A stretch of 64,000 bases of DNA from Pseudomonas fluorescens (GCF_000802965.1 NZ_JSAK01000017.1:101781-165780); one strand, 5' to 3'. Shown: positions 17,219 through 26,642, counted from the first letter of the stretch. The notes: generated from the letters alone by a model not told the origin. Numbers and translations: made by a program.

Positions 17219-17827
17219 ATGCCCCGAGTTTCCCGCAAGCAAGCCGACCTCAACCGCGAAATCATCGTCGACGCTGCGACGCGACTTTTTCGCGAGCGCG
17301 GGTTGCATGGGATCAGTGTGGTCGATGTGATGGCCGCTGCTGGCCTGACCCACGGTGGTTTCTACGGGCATTTCGAATCCAAGGAAGCACTGGCGGTGGA
17401 AGCCAGCGGCCGGGCATTCGAAGAGGCCGCGGGACGCTGGAAGGAACGCATCGCCGCAGCCGACAGTAAAGCCGACGCGCGTCGGGCAGTGATCGAGCCG
17501 TATCTGTCCGCTGGCAGCCGCGATAACCCGGGCGATAGCTGCCCGGTGGTAGCCTTTGCCGGGGACATGTGCCGCGAGGCCTCCGAGAGTGGCTTGCATG
17601 AGCCGTTCATGGCGGGTTTGCATGGGCTGCTCGATACACTGGGCAAACTGACGGACGAAGATGACGCCACCAGCAACCGGCAGGACGTGTTGGTGCAGTT
17701 CTCGTTGATGGTCGGAGCACTGACGCTGGCCCGGGCGACTCGGGACGATGCCCTTTCGGATGAAATTCTCGCAGCGGCGCGGAGTTTTCTTACGCAAGAA
17801 AAGCCTCCTTCCTCATCCCCGCTTTAA
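17219..17827 (+). CDS. TetR/AcrR family transcriptional regulator
   Basis: 202 residues. The N-terminal HTH (about 12-60: IIVDAATRLFRERGLHGISV, then AAAGLTHGGFYGHFESKEAL) is a textbook TetR domain; the C-terminal region resembles the group with DSCPVVAFAGD, often regulators of electrophile or quinone response genes. 29 bp behind the tautomerase gene, so probably cotranscribed. The ligand is unknown. Confidence 0.9.
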   Translation: MPRVSRKQADLNREIIVDAATRLFRERGLHGISVVDVMAAAGLTHGGFYGHFESKEALAVEASGRAFEEAAGRWKERIAAADSKADARRAVIEPYLSAGSRDNPGDSCPVVAFAGDMCREASESGLHEPFMAGLHGLLDTLGKLTDEDDATSNRQDVLVQFSLMVGALTLARATRDDALSDEILAAARSFLTQEKPPSSSPL

Positions 17828-17851
17828 TATTCTTTGCTGAGCATAAAAGTT

Positions 17852-17877
17852 CGCAGGCTGCGCCAGCTCCTACACTG
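17852..17877. repeat. Solitary REP half-site
   Basis: gcaggctgcgccagctccta is one diverged arm of the TGTAGGAGCTGCCG family without a partner nearby. Confidence 0.6.
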
Positions 17878-17975
17878 AGAGCGCAGTGTCGAAGACGGCA
17901 TTGCCAAATCATCGCGCAGCCAGCAATCTCAACCAACGTTCGAGTCCGACATTCCGATGCTTACAGGAGCCAAGC

Positions 17976-18941
17976 ATGCCTGCAACCGTTCTAGTCCTGG
18001 TTGAAACCATTAATGATTACCTGCCCATCCTCGAACATCAGGGCTTCCACCTGATTCTGGCGCCTACGCCTGCCGAGCGCGCCGAAGCCATTACACGCTA
18101 CAGCGGCCAGATCGACGCCGTTCTGACCCGCGGCCCGCTCGGTCTTTACGCCGATGAAATCGCCGCCCTGCCCAAGCTCAAGATCATCTGCGTGATTGGC
18201 GCAGGTTATGAACACGTCGACCTGCAAGCCGCCGCCGACCGCGGCATCACCGTCACCAATGGCGCCGGCGTCAACGCCTCCTCGGTGGCTGACCACGCCA
18301 TGGCAATGTTGCTTTCCATAGTCCGCGACATTCCCCGTTGTGACGCCGCCGTGCGCCGGGGCGAATGGCCAAAAATCATGCGCCCTTCCCTCGCCGGCAA
18401 ACGCCTGGGCATCCTCGGCCTCGGTGCCGTTGGCATGGCCATCGCCAAACGCGCTGCCAACGGTTTTGACATGACGGTGAGTTACCACAACCGCCAACAT
18501 CGCAGCGACGTGCCTTACAGTTTCTGCTCCACCCCCACCGAACTCGCGCGCGCCTCGGATTTCCTGGTCATCGCCACTCCAGGCGGCCTCACCACCAAAC
18601 ACCTGATCAATCGCCAGGTACTCGAAGCGCTGGGCCCGAAAGGCTTTGTCGTCAACATCGCCCGGGCCAGCGTGATCGTCACCGCCGACCTTGTCAGCGC
18701 CCTCGAGCAACGGCGGATCGCCGGCGCTGCACTGGATGTGTTCGATGCTGAACCTCAGGTGCCGGATTCGTTAAAAGCCCTGACCAACGTCATTCTGACC
18801 CCACATGTAGCCGGCCTGTCTCCAGAAGCCACGCAAGGCACAGTGGAGTTGGTGGGCCGCAACCTGGTGGCGTTCTTTACCGGCCAACCGGTGCTCACTC
18901 CCGTCGAATTGCCGAGCAGCGCGAGCCAAGCGGTCCTGTAG
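17976..18941 (+). CDS. D-isomer-specific 2-hydroxyacid dehydrogenase (NAD(P)-dependent)
   Basis: 321 residues from ATG 17976, which follows AGGAG; the upstream frame is rejected. The Rossmann signature LGILGLGAVG is in the middle, then the family signatures GFVVNIARASVI and ALDVFDAEPQVP, and the catalytic histidine in LTPHVAGL. Enzymes of this family reduce glyoxylate, hydroxypyruvate or other 2-ketoacids to D-hydroxyacids. No adjacent gene narrows the substrate. Confidence 0.9.
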   Translation: MPATVLVLVETINDYLPILEHQGFHLILAPTPAERAEAITRYSGQIDAVLTRGPLGLYADEIAALPKLKIICVIGAGYEHVDLQAAADRGITVTNGAGVNASSVADHAMAMLLSIVRDIPRCDAAVRRGEWPKIMRPSLAGKRLGILGLGAVGMAIAKRAANGFDMTVSYHNRQHRSDVPYSFCSTPTELARASDFLVIATPGGLTTKHLINRQVLEALGPKGFVVNIARASVIVTADLVSALEQRRIAGAALDVFDAEPQVPDSLKALTNVILTPHVAGLSPEATQGTVELVGRNLVAFFTGQPVLTPVELPSSASQAVL

Positions 18942-19084
18942 GACAATTCAAACGCGTGTATCAAAAACAATGATTGTCCGGCAACACGCTCACCTATAAG
19001 GGCCGTTCGTGGTTGTGGGGGTTGGGTGAGCGCATTAGATTAGCCAATAGTTTCAGGCCTCCAGAATAAGCAGAAGGGATAAGC

Positions 19085-20152
19085 ATGGCGCTTACTGACC
19101 AGTCCACCCGCATCCGCACCGGCGAAGAACTCGATGCCAGCCTGATCGATCCATACCTCAAGGCGCACATTCCAGGCCTCAGTGGCTTACCGCAGATCAG
19201 CCAGTTTCCGGGCGGCGCGTCGAACCTCACCTATTTGCTGGAATACCCCGAACAGGAGTTTGTCCTGCGTCGGCCGCCGTTCGGTCACAAGGCCAAATCC
19301 GCCCATGACATGGGTCGCGAGTTCCGCATCCTCAATCAGTTGCGCGACGGTTTTCCGTACTGCCCCAAGGCCTATGTGCACTGCACCGATGAATCGGTGA
19401 TCGGCGCCGAGTTCTACGTGATGGAACGGGTCAACGGCATCATCCTGCGCTCCGAGTTACCGCCAGAGCTGGGGCTGGACTCCGCGAAGACCGAAGCTCT
19501 GTGCAAGAGCTTCATCGACAAATTCGTCGAGCTGCACCGGGTCGACTACAACGCCTATGGCCTGGGTGATCTCGGTAAGCCCGAAGGCTACGTGGCGCGG
19601 CAGATCAAAGGCTGGAGCGATCGCTACGAAAAAGCCCTGACGCCCGACGCACCGCAGTGGGAAGTGGTGAAAGCCTGGCTCAACGACAAGATGCCAGCCG
19701 ATCACCCGACCTCCAGCATCGTCCACAACGACTACCGCTTTGACAACGTGATCCTCGACCCGAACAACCCGATGCAAATCATCGGTGTGCTCGATTGGGA
19801 GCTGACCACCCTCGGCGATCCACTGATGGACTTGGGCAACACCCTCGCCTACTGGATCGAAGCCGGCGACCCGGCACCGGTGCAACTGATGCGCCGCCAG
19901 CCCAGCCATGCACCGGGCATGCTGACCCGCCGCGAATTCGTTGATTACTACGCCGAGCGTTCTGGCATCCAGATCGACAATTTCGATTTCTACTACACCT
20001 ACGGCTTGTTCCGCCTGGCCGGCATCGTGCAGCAGATCTACTACCGCTTCTACCATGGTCAGACCCAGGACAAGCGTTTCGCGCAGTTCATTCACATGAA
20101 CAAACTGCTGGAGCAAATGAGCCTGCAGGTCATCCAGAAATCCAGCCTTTGA
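19085..20152 (+). CDS. APH-like phosphotransferase (ACAD10/11 N-domain type)
   Basis: 355 residues. Kinase fold with the glycine loop FPGGASNLTYLLE, the catalytic HNDYRFDN (Brenner-type) and metal-binding LDWELTTLGDPLMDLG. This subfamily matches the N-terminal kinase domain of ACAD10/11 and LvaA of P. putida, which phosphorylate 4-hydroxyacyl-CoA. An AGAAGGG ribosome site precedes the ATG. The SDR gene starts 44 bp downstream, so the two likely form an operon. I infer, without proof, a role in degrading hydroxylated acyl-CoA rather than antibiotic resistance. Confidence 0.88.
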   Translation: MALTDQSTRIRTGEELDASLIDPYLKAHIPGLSGLPQISQFPGGASNLTYLLEYPEQEFVLRRPPFGHKAKSAHDMGREFRILNQLRDGFPYCPKAYVHCTDESVIGAEFYVMERVNGIILRSELPPELGLDSAKTEALCKSFIDKFVELHRVDYNAYGLGDLGKPEGYVARQIKGWSDRYEKALTPDAPQWEVVKAWLNDKMPADHPTSSIVHNDYRFDNVILDPNNPMQIIGVLDWELTTLGDPLMDLGNTLAYWIEAGDPAPVQLMRRQPSHAPGMLTRREFVDYYAERSGIQIDNFDFYYTYGLFRLAGIVQQIYYRFYHGQTQDKRFAQFIHMNKLLEQMSLQVIQKSSL

Positions 20153-20196
20153 TTACGCCCCTGGCCCAATAACAAGACTTTTCATAAGGGAACCCC

Positions 20197-20964
20197 ATGT
20201 CCAAGACTCAGTTGTTCGACCTCGACGGCAAGATCGCTTTCGTTTCCGGTGCCAGCCGCGGCATCGGTGAAGCCATCGCCAAGCTGCTGGCCCAGCAAGG
20301 CGCTCACGTGATTGTTTCGAGCCGCAAGCTCGATGGCTGCCAGCATGTTGCCGACGCGATCATCGCCGCTGGCGGCAAAGCCACTGCCATCGCTTGCCAC
20401 ATCGGCGAAATGGAGCAGATCAGCCAGGTCTTCGCTGGCATCAAGGAACAGTTCGGACGCCTGGACATCCTGGTTAACAACGCCGCGACCAACCCGCAGT
20501 TCTGCAACGTGCTGGACACTGACCTGGGCGCCTTCCAGAAGACCGTCGACGTGAACATCCGCGGTTACTTCTTCATGTCGGTCGAAGCCGGCAAGCTGAT
20601 GCGTGAAAACGGTGGTGGCAGCATCATCAACGTTGCCTCGATCAACGGCGTCTCGCCGGGCGTGTTCCAGGGCATCTACTCGGTGACCAAGGCCGCCGTG
20701 ATCAACATGACCAAAGTGTTTGCCAAGGAATGTGCGCAGTTCGGGATTCGCTGCAATGCCCTGCTTCCGGGTTTGACAGACACCAAGTTTGCTTCGGCGC
20801 TGGTGAAGAACGAGGCAATCCTCAATACCGCACTGGCGCAGATTCCGCTCAAGCGTGTAGCGGACCCGAGTGAAATGGCCGGCGCAGTGCTTTATCTGGC
20901 GAGCGATGCATCGAGCTACACCACCGGCGTTTCTCTAAACGTGGATGGCGGCTTCCTGTCCTGA
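20197..20964 (+). CDS. SDR family oxidoreductase
   Basis: 255 residues. Cofactor loop SGASRGIG (17-24), NNAA (94-97) and catalytic Ser148, Tyr161 and Lys165 (YSVTK); ends with the usual VDGGFLS. Most similar in layout to FabG-like 3-hydroxyacyl dehydrogenases. It is cotranscribed with the ACAD10/11-type kinase, so an oxidation step on the same acyl-CoA-type substrate is plausible. NAD or NADP preference cannot be stated with confidence. Confidence 0.92.
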   Translation: MSKTQLFDLDGKIAFVSGASRGIGEAIAKLLAQQGAHVIVSSRKLDGCQHVADAIIAAGGKATAIACHIGEMEQISQVFAGIKEQFGRLDILVNNAATNPQFCNVLDTDLGAFQKTVDVNIRGYFFMSVEAGKLMRENGGGSIINVASINGVSPGVFQGIYSVTKAAVINMTKVFAKECAQFGIRCNALLPGLTDTKFASALVKNEAILNTALAQIPLKRVADPSEMAGAVLYLASDASSYTTGVSLNVDGGFLS

Positions 20965-20990
20965 TCTGATTCCATCGGCTTACGCTCTAC

Positions 20991-21083
20991 TGTAGGAGCT
21001 GCCGCAGGCTGCGATCTTTTGATTTTCGATGCCATTGGCAGCGCTGAAGATCAAAAGATCGCAACTTGCGGCAGCTCCTACAG
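20991..21083. repeat. REP inverted repeat pair (TGTAGGAGCTGCCG family)
   Basis: Arms tgtaggagctgccgcaggct and the mismatched gcaacttgcggcagctccta; between convergent SDR and lipoprotein genes. Confidence 0.9.
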
Positions 21084-21103
21084 GGACATAAGGTCGTCCG
21101 GGA

Positions 21104-21319
21104 TTACTGGGTGACGCAGCGGGTCGTGGTCGTGACCCGAGTCACCTCCCCTTCGGCCCTCACGTCGCCCATGACATCGGTTTTATCCATTGTCTGGCAG
21201 GTGCGTTCCTGTGGCGGTGGCGCTGGAGGCGGTGGGGGTGGACTGGCGCAGCCAGCGAGAATCACAGCGCAGAATACGAGCGAAGTGGGTGCAAAAACGC
21301 GTTTCCCAAGACTTTTCAT
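21104..21319 (-). CDS. Small proline-rich lipoprotein
   Basis: 71 residues. Signal peptide 1-23 with a lipobox LAGC, so Cys24 is expected to be lipidated. The mature part starts ASPPPPPPAPPPQE, a proline stretch, and ends with TRVTTTTRCVTQ. No known domain. A second cysteine pair (CQTM and RCVT) could form a disulfide in the periplasm. Function unknown; the composition suggests an outer-membrane-anchored peptide. Confidence 0.72.
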   Translation of the reverse strand: MKSLGKRVFAPTSLVFCAVILAGCASPPPPPPAPPPQERTCQTMDKTDVMGDVRAEGEVTRVTTTTRCVTQ

Positions 21320-21461
21320 AGGTTGACCCGCGATAAATGATGTACACCTTTTTGTGACAACAAAACACCGCCGGAAAGTTCACGGGGCGGTCGCAAAAAA
21401 ATCACTTTTGTACAGATTTATCGCGTATTCAGTTGTTCAGACGTGCCAAACCTGGCAATTC

Positions 21462-21713
21462 CTACACTACCGGATCTGGGCGTTGCAGGCTGTTGCTCTC
21501 CAACTCGTAGCGCAACTCTTCAATCAGTGCGGCCACCGATTCAGGTGTCTGCAACATGGCCAGGTTCAAACCGCTGACCACCAGGTCTACCTGCCCGGAT
21601 ACGGGATGGTAGAGCTTTATCGTCAACGAGTGATCGCCGGTGATATTGCACTCACAGGCCAGTGGCGAAAATGTCCGCTCCAGCTGCGTGCGCAGTTGCG
21701 ACACATGAATCAT
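21462..21713 (-). CDS. DUF1652 domain-containing protein
   Basis: 83 residues from ATG 21713. Pattern MIHVSQLRTQLERTFSPL, CEC, SLTIKLYHPVSGQVDLVVSG, and a helical tail with RYELE matches the small Pseudomonas-specific DUF1652 family, of unknown function. A TTG seven codons upstream is a weaker alternative start. The 184 bp upstream of it, towards the PAS regulator, contains no other gene I can support. Confidence 0.78.
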   Translation of the reverse strand: MIHVSQLRTQLERTFSPLACECNITGDHSLTIKLYHPVSGQVDLVVSGLNLAMLQTPESVAALIEELRYELESNSLQRPDPVV

Positions 21714-21897
21714 TGCGGCTGGCCCGCGCAGCAAGAAGCTGTGGCGATGATATTTGGGTGGTGCATGAATGTTCCTTTAGCGACTTCAAAAGGCTGGCGA
21801 ACCATCCGAAGATAGTTTTTCGCACACTCCTAGATTGGCGGCAGAGCTTCCTTGCCAGAACATCAATTTGCACCAAATGGCTTAGTGCATTTGTACC

Positions 21898-23394
21898 TTA
21901 CCTATGCCCTTTAGTTGGCCATGCGCCGGAGAACAGCCCGCGCTCCCGAGCCCAGACAATCGCCCCGCTGCGACTGTGCACATCGAGCTTGGAATACACC
22001 GTTGCCACATGGTTACGAACGGTGTTCGGCGCCAGTTTCAGGCGTGCAGCGATTTCCTTGTCGGCGAGGCCTTCGCAGATCAATTCCAGCACATCGCGCT
22101 CACGAGCAGTCAATTTTGCAAAGGACACGCTGGGCAGTGGCGGCGAGTTGAAACTCTTCACGTTGGCGAGTTTTTCGATCAGCGTGCGACTGAACCATGA
22201 CGCGTCTTTCATCACTTCTTCAATCGCCGCCACGAGCTCCAGCTCTGTGCGTTTGCGTTCGGTGATATCCATCAGCACCAGCAGGAAACACGGGTTGTCC
22301 TGGATATTCACGGTGTCCGCCGACACTGCACATTCGATCAGTTCGGCGTCTTTCTTGCGGACTTGCACGTCGATGCGATCCAGTCTTCCGGTTTTCTCCA
22401 GCGCAGCAAACAGTTTTGCACGCGCGCCCTTGTCATGAATGAAGTCGATTTGCGCGATGCTCTTGCCCAGCACTTCCTCACCGTTATATCCGAGTGTTTC
22501 GAGGAATGCCTCGTTCACATCCATGACCACTTGATCAGCGGCACTGCACACCACAATCGGCACCGGCGTCAGTCGAAAGGCCTTGGCGAAACGCTCTTCG
22601 CTCTGGCGCAGGGCAATTTCGGCCTTGTGCCGGGGCTCCATGTCCACGAAAGAAAACAGCATGCAGGCTTCTTCGTTCAGCTCCAGCGGTTGGCCGGCGA
22701 CGATCACTTGTTTGTTACTGCCATCGGCCAATCGCAGTTCGGCCTGCATCTGCGGGATGGTCGCGCCCTCGCGCAGACGCTGTTTGGCCAAGTCCTTGTT
22801 TTCGGCCTGATCCAGTACGTCCAGTTCATAGGTGGAGGTGCCGATCACTTGATCACGGGCATAGCCGGTCATTTCGAGGAAGCCGGGATTGACCTTGATG
22901 TAGCGCAAATCACTGAGGCGGCAGATCACCGCTGGGGCCGGGTTGGCGTTGAAAGTCTTTTCGAATCGCTGCTCTGCACTGGCCCACTCGGTAACATCGG
23001 CCATGATCAGCACTAATGCTTCCGACTCACCTTGGCTGTCGGTCACTACCAGGCTGCGCACGCGGTGCATCCAGGTGTGCTCATCGTCATGGGCCGGGGT
23101 CAATTCGACCAGCACATCGCTGAAGGTCTCGCCGCGAGCGACGCGGCTGACGGGATAATTGTCAGTCGGTACGGGGTGATTGTTGCGATAGCGCAAGGCG
23201 AAGCGTTTGGCGTACTCCTTGGCGTTGGCCCCCAAGTCGCCGATCCGCTCGACGCCGTGCATCGCCAGCGCGGCGTCGTTGGCCCAGACAATCGTCTGAT
23301 CAAGCTCCAACAGAATCACCCCGTCGGACAAACCGGTGATGATCTGCTGCAACTGACGGCGGCTGGTTTCGGTGGTCAGGGCATCCTGGTTCAT
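21898..23394 (-). CDS. Triple-PAS LuxR-type transcriptional regulator
   Basis: 498 residues. Three PAS segments (about 10-140, 142-265 and 267-395; the second and third have clear S-box motifs such as NPGFLEMTGYARDQVIG and NEAFLETLGYNGEEVLGKS), then a LuxR-type HTH at 430-490 (LTARERDVLELICEGLADKE and APNTVRNHVATVYSKL). No kinase, receiver or signal peptide, so it seems to be a one-component cytosolic sensor-regulator. GTGGAGATCC precedes the ATG. Ligand or cofactor (flavin, heme, small molecule) not deducible; no Cys motif of LOV domains is present. Confidence 0.88.
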   Translation of the reverse strand: MNQDALTTETSRRQLQQIITGLSDGVILLELDQTIVWANDAALAMHGVERIGDLGANAKEYAKRFALRYRNNHPVPTDNYPVSRVARGETFSDVLVELTPAHDDEHTWMHRVRSLVVTDSQGESEALVLIMADVTEWASAEQRFEKTFNANPAPAVICRLSDLRYIKVNPGFLEMTGYARDQVIGTSTYELDVLDQAENKDLAKQRLREGATIPQMQAELRLADGSNKQVIVAGQPLELNEEACMLFSFVDMEPRHKAEIALRQSEERFAKAFRLTPVPIVVCSAADQVVMDVNEAFLETLGYNGEEVLGKSIAQIDFIHDKGARAKLFAALEKTGRLDRIDVQVRKKDAELIECAVSADTVNIQDNPCFLLVLMDITERKRTELELVAAIEEVMKDASWFSRTLIEKLANVKSFNSPPLPSVSFAKLTARERDVLELICEGLADKEIAARLKLAPNTVRNHVATVYSKLDVHSRSGAIVWARERGLFSGAWPTKGHR

Positions 23395-23483
23395 TGGATC
23401 TCCACACGTGCGATGGAGCTTGTAGGCCCCTTGTGAAGATTACGACCGCAAGGGTTCATGAACGTGCAGCCGGACACCATTCA

Positions 23484-23564
23484 TGTAGGAGCTGCCGCAG
23501 GCTGCGATCTTTTGATCTTATAAAATCAAGATCAAAAGATCGCAGCCTGCGGCAGTTCCTACAG
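23484..23564. repeat. REP inverted repeat pair (TGTAGGAGCTGCCG family)
   Basis: Arms tgtaggagctgccgcaggct and agcctgcggcagttcctaca around a T/A-rich hairpin (gatcttataaaatcaagatc); sits 14 bp before the amidohydrolase stop. Confidence 0.9.
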
Positions 23565-23578
23565 GTCGGGTTTTGTTT

Positions 23579-24862
23579 TCAGGCCGCTTTTTTTCCACTC
23601 GCGATCGCCGCCGAAGCCGCCAGCATCGCCCGCAACAACACCGCGCATCCGGCCGCCAGGTCATCCGGCGCGGCGTTTTCGATTTCGTTGTGGCTGATGC
23701 CGCCTTCGCAGGGCACGAAGATCATCCCGGCGGGGCCGAGTTCGGCGAGGAAAATCGCGTCGTGCCCTGCTCCGCTGACAATGTCCATGTTTGACAGACC
23801 CAAGCCTTGCGCCGCGCCACGGACGGCGTCGACGCAGCCCTTGTCGAAGTACAGCGGCGGGAAGTCGGCAGTCGGCGTCAGTTCGAAGGTCAGGCCGTGT
23901 TCTTCGCAGGTGGCTTCGATGACTGCGCGGACTTCGGCGATCATCGAGTCCAGTCTCGCTGGTTCCAGATGACGGAAGTCGAGGGTCATGCGCACTTCGC
24001 CCGGGATGACGTTGCGTGAACCGGGATAGGCTTGCAGGCAGCCGACAGTGCCACACGCGTGAGGTTGGTGGCCGAGGGCAGCGCGGTTGACCGCACCAAC
24101 AATCACCGAGGCACCGACCAGGGCGTCTTTGCGCAGATGCATCGGCGTCGGGCCGGCGTGGGCTTCAACGCCGCGCAGTTTCAGGTCGAACCATTTTTGC
24201 CCGAGGGCGCCCATGACGACGCCGATGGTTTTACGTTCGTCTTCGAGAATCGGGCCTTGCTCGATGTGCGCTTCGAAATAGGCGCCCACGGCGTGACCGC
24301 TGACTTTGCGTGGGCCCGCGTAACCGATGGCGTTCAGCGCTTCGCCGACGGTCACGCCTTCGGCATCGACTTTGGCCAGGGTTTCTTCGAGGGTGAATTT
24401 TTCCGCGAATACACCGGAGCCCATCATGCATGGGGCGAATCGCGAGCCTTCTTCGTTGGTCCACACCACCACTTCCAGCGGTGCTTCGGTTTCCACGCCG
24501 AGATCATTGAGGGTGCGCAGCACTTCAACGCCGGCGAGCACGCCGAAACATCCGTCGAACTTGCCGCCGGTGGGTTGCGTGTCGATGTGGCTGCCGGTCA
24601 TCACCGGTGGCAGGTTCGGGTTGCGGCCGGGACGTCGGGCGAAAATGTTGCCGACGGCGTCGATGCTGACGGTGCAGCCCGCTTCTTCACACCATTTGAC
24701 GAAAATGTCCCGGGCCTGGCGGTCGAGATCAGTCAGGGCCAGGCGACAGACGCCACCTTTGACGGTGGCGCCAAGCTTGGCCAGCTCCATGAGCGACTGC
24801 CACAGTCGGTCGCGGTTGATGTGCTGATGGGTGGACTGCAGAACGTCTACGGCTGCGTTCAT
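23579..24862 (-). CDS. M20 Zn-dependent N-carbamoyl amino-acid/beta-alanine amidohydrolase
   Basis: 427 residues. Metal ligands of the M20 hydantoinase/carbamoylase family: His92 and Asp103 (SHIDTQPTGGKFDG), Glu137/Glu138 (TNEEGSRFAP), HIEQGP and a C-terminal HDAIFLAE / SHNE. GAGGAGATCATC precedes the ATG. Located beside NCS1 permease, dihydropyrimidinase and PreTA, so the natural reaction is most likely hydrolysis of N-carbamoyl-beta-alanine to beta-alanine, CO2 and ammonia, the third step of reductive pyrimidine breakdown. Allantoate amidohydrolase activity is the main alternative in this family. Confidence 0.9.
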   Translation of the reverse strand: MNAAVDVLQSTHQHINRDRLWQSLMELAKLGATVKGGVCRLALTDLDRQARDIFVKWCEEAGCTVSIDAVGNIFARRPGRNPNLPPVMTGSHIDTQPTGGKFDGCFGVLAGVEVLRTLNDLGVETEAPLEVVVWTNEEGSRFAPCMMGSGVFAEKFTLEETLAKVDAEGVTVGEALNAIGYAGPRKVSGHAVGAYFEAHIEQGPILEDERKTIGVVMGALGQKWFDLKLRGVEAHAGPTPMHLRKDALVGASVIVGAVNRAALGHQPHACGTVGCLQAYPGSRNVIPGEVRMTLDFRHLEPARLDSMIAEVRAVIEATCEEHGLTFELTPTADFPPLYFDKGCVDAVRGAAQGLGLSNMDIVSGAGHDAIFLAELGPAGMIFVPCEGGISHNEIENAAPDDLAAGCAVLLRAMLAASAAIASGKKAA

Positions 24863-24927
24863 GATGATCTCCTCAGGCTGTTGTTATGGTTTCTCTCAGG
24901 CAATTCTCGGGTGTCTTTGACGCTGCC

Positions 24928-25017
24928 ATCGCTGGCAAGCCAGCTCCCACAGGTTCTAGGTGTCCCACACAACGGCGGACGCCGCGATCCTTGTGGGAGC
25001 TGGCTTGCCAGCGATGA
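24928..25017. repeat. REP inverted repeat pair (GTGGGAGCTGGCTTGCCAGCG family)
   Basis: Arms atcgctggcaagccagctcc and gggagctggcttgccagcga, with an inner gcggacgccgc; located between two minus-strand genes of the pyrimidine cluster. Confidence 0.9.
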
Positions 25018-25026
25018 GGCCCGTGC

Positions 25027-26511
25027 TCACACCGCAGATTTCGCAACTGATGGACTGGGCCGCATCGCGCACAACCCGTAATAAATCAGGCCACCCAGGG
25101 CCGAGCCGGTGAACCAGCCATAGCTGTAGAACCAGCTGAATACATCACTGCCCAGCGACAGCAGCGTCAACACCACCGGCACACCGAATGCGAGAAAGCC
25201 GTTCCAGTTCCACGCCGGGTACACGTCGTCGCGATAGAGCCCGGCGAGGTCCAGTTGCTGTTTCTTGATCAGGAAGTAATCCACCACCATGATCCCGGCA
25301 ATCGGCCCAAGCAGGCTGGAATAACCCAGCAACCAGTTGGAATAGACCGTTTCCAGGCTGACGTCGGAAACAATCAGGCCAAGTTTTTTCAGCAGTTCAT
25401 GGCCCATCAGCACCAAACCAACAAACCCGGTGAGCAGTACCGCTTTGGTCCGGTTGATCACCTTGGGTGCGATGTTCTGGAAGTCGTTGGTGGGCGAGAC
25501 GATGTTGGCCGCCGTATTGGTCGACAGCGTGGCGATGATGATCAGCGCCATGGCCACTGCCACCCAGACCGGGCTCTGGATATGGCCGATCAACGTCACC
25601 GGATCGGAGACCGTCACGCCTACCAGTTTCACCGACGCGGCGGTCATCACCACACCCAGCGCAGCGAACAGGAACATGGTCAGCGGCAAGCCGATGATCT
25701 GCCCGACAATCTGGTCCTTCTGGCTTTTCGCGTAACGGCTGAAGTCCGGGATGTTCAGCGACAACGTCGCCCAGAACCCGACCATCGCGGTCAGCCCGGC
25801 CGCGAAGTAACTGACCACGCTGGCCCCTTCCGGGCGCTTGGCCGGAATCGCCATCAGCTCGGTCATCGACACATTCGGCATGGCCCACAACAACAGCCCT
25901 ACCCCCACCAGCACCAACAGCGGCGCCGACAGGGTTTCCAGCCATTTGATCGACTCGGCACCGCGAATCACCACCCACAAGTTGAGCGCCCAGAACACCA
26001 TGAAGCCAATGACTTCACCGGTCCCGCCGAGGGATTTCCAGCCCTCGAACACCGAGCCCAGGAACAGATGTATGGCGAGGCCGCCGAACATCGTCTGGAT
26101 ACCGAACCAGCCGCACGCCACCAGGGCGCGGATCAAACACGGGATGTTCGAGCCGAGGATGCCGAAGGACGAGCGCAGCAACACCGGAAACGGGATGCCG
26201 TACTTCGTGCCGGGGAAGGCATTCAGGGTCAGGGGGATCAGTACGATGATATTGGCAAACAGAATCGCCAGCAGCGCTTCGCCGACGCTCAGACCGAAGT
26301 ACGCCGTCAGCACGCCGCCGAGGGTATAGGTCGGCACGCAGATCGACATGCCGACCCATAGTGCGGTGATGTGCCATTTGTTCCAGGTTCGTTCGCGCAC
26401 CTTGGTCGGTGCCATATCGTGGTTGTATCGGGGACTGTCGAGGACGTCGCTGCCGGCTTCCAGCTCAAACAAGCCGTCGCGCTCGGTCACTTGCGATCTG
26501 ATCTGTTGCAT
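25027..26511 (-). CDS. NCS1 family nucleobase:cation symporter
   Basis: 494 residues, twelve hydrophobic helices. The start has GTGGAGCGGCC upstream. Motifs of NCS1 permeases are visible: NKWHITALWVGMSICVPTY near the N-terminus, LRSSFGILGSNIP, and NTAANIVSPTNDFQNIAP in helix 8. The cluster suggests uracil, thymine or dihydropyrimidine uptake; allantoin or hydantoin transport is a possible alternative. It is the first gene of the leftward arm and faces dihydropyrimidinase across a 552-bp control region. Confidence 0.9.
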   Translation of the reverse strand: MQQIRSQVTERDGLFELEAGSDVLDSPRYNHDMAPTKVRERTWNKWHITALWVGMSICVPTYTLGGVLTAYFGLSVGEALLAILFANIIVLIPLTLNAFPGTKYGIPFPVLLRSSFGILGSNIPCLIRALVACGWFGIQTMFGGLAIHLFLGSVFEGWKSLGGTGEVIGFMVFWALNLWVVIRGAESIKWLETLSAPLLVLVGVGLLLWAMPNVSMTELMAIPAKRPEGASVVSYFAAGLTAMVGFWATLSLNIPDFSRYAKSQKDQIVGQIIGLPLTMFLFAALGVVMTAASVKLVGVTVSDPVTLIGHIQSPVWVAVAMALIIIATLSTNTAANIVSPTNDFQNIAPKVINRTKAVLLTGFVGLVLMGHELLKKLGLIVSDVSLETVYSNWLLGYSSLLGPIAGIMVVDYFLIKKQQLDLAGLYRDDVYPAWNWNGFLAFGVPVVLTLLSLGSDVFSWFYSYGWFTGSALGGLIYYGLCAMRPSPSVAKSAV

Positions 26512-26624
26512 GGCCGCTCCACTGTTCTTTGAATTATTTTTTGCTCATCGGGGGCTGGCGACATCAATAAACGTGCCGGGCGCCCCGATTTCGCATCGGG
26601 CAGTTCCATAACCAATCTGTAACC

Positions 26625-26642
26625 AACTGATGTTTATCAGTT
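26625..26642. promoter_or_regulatory. Palindrome AACTGAT-N4-ATCAGTT
   Basis: Perfect 7-bp arms around GTTT, 114 bp upstream of the NCS1 start. A further ATCAGTT half-site occurs at 26898-26904. Operator candidate. Confidence 0.5.

Noticed and set aside
19085..20152. Aminoglycoside resistance phosphotransferase
   Set aside because: The subfamily motifs (LDWELTTLGDPLMDLG) and SDR partner match ACAD10/11-type kinases, not resistance enzymes.
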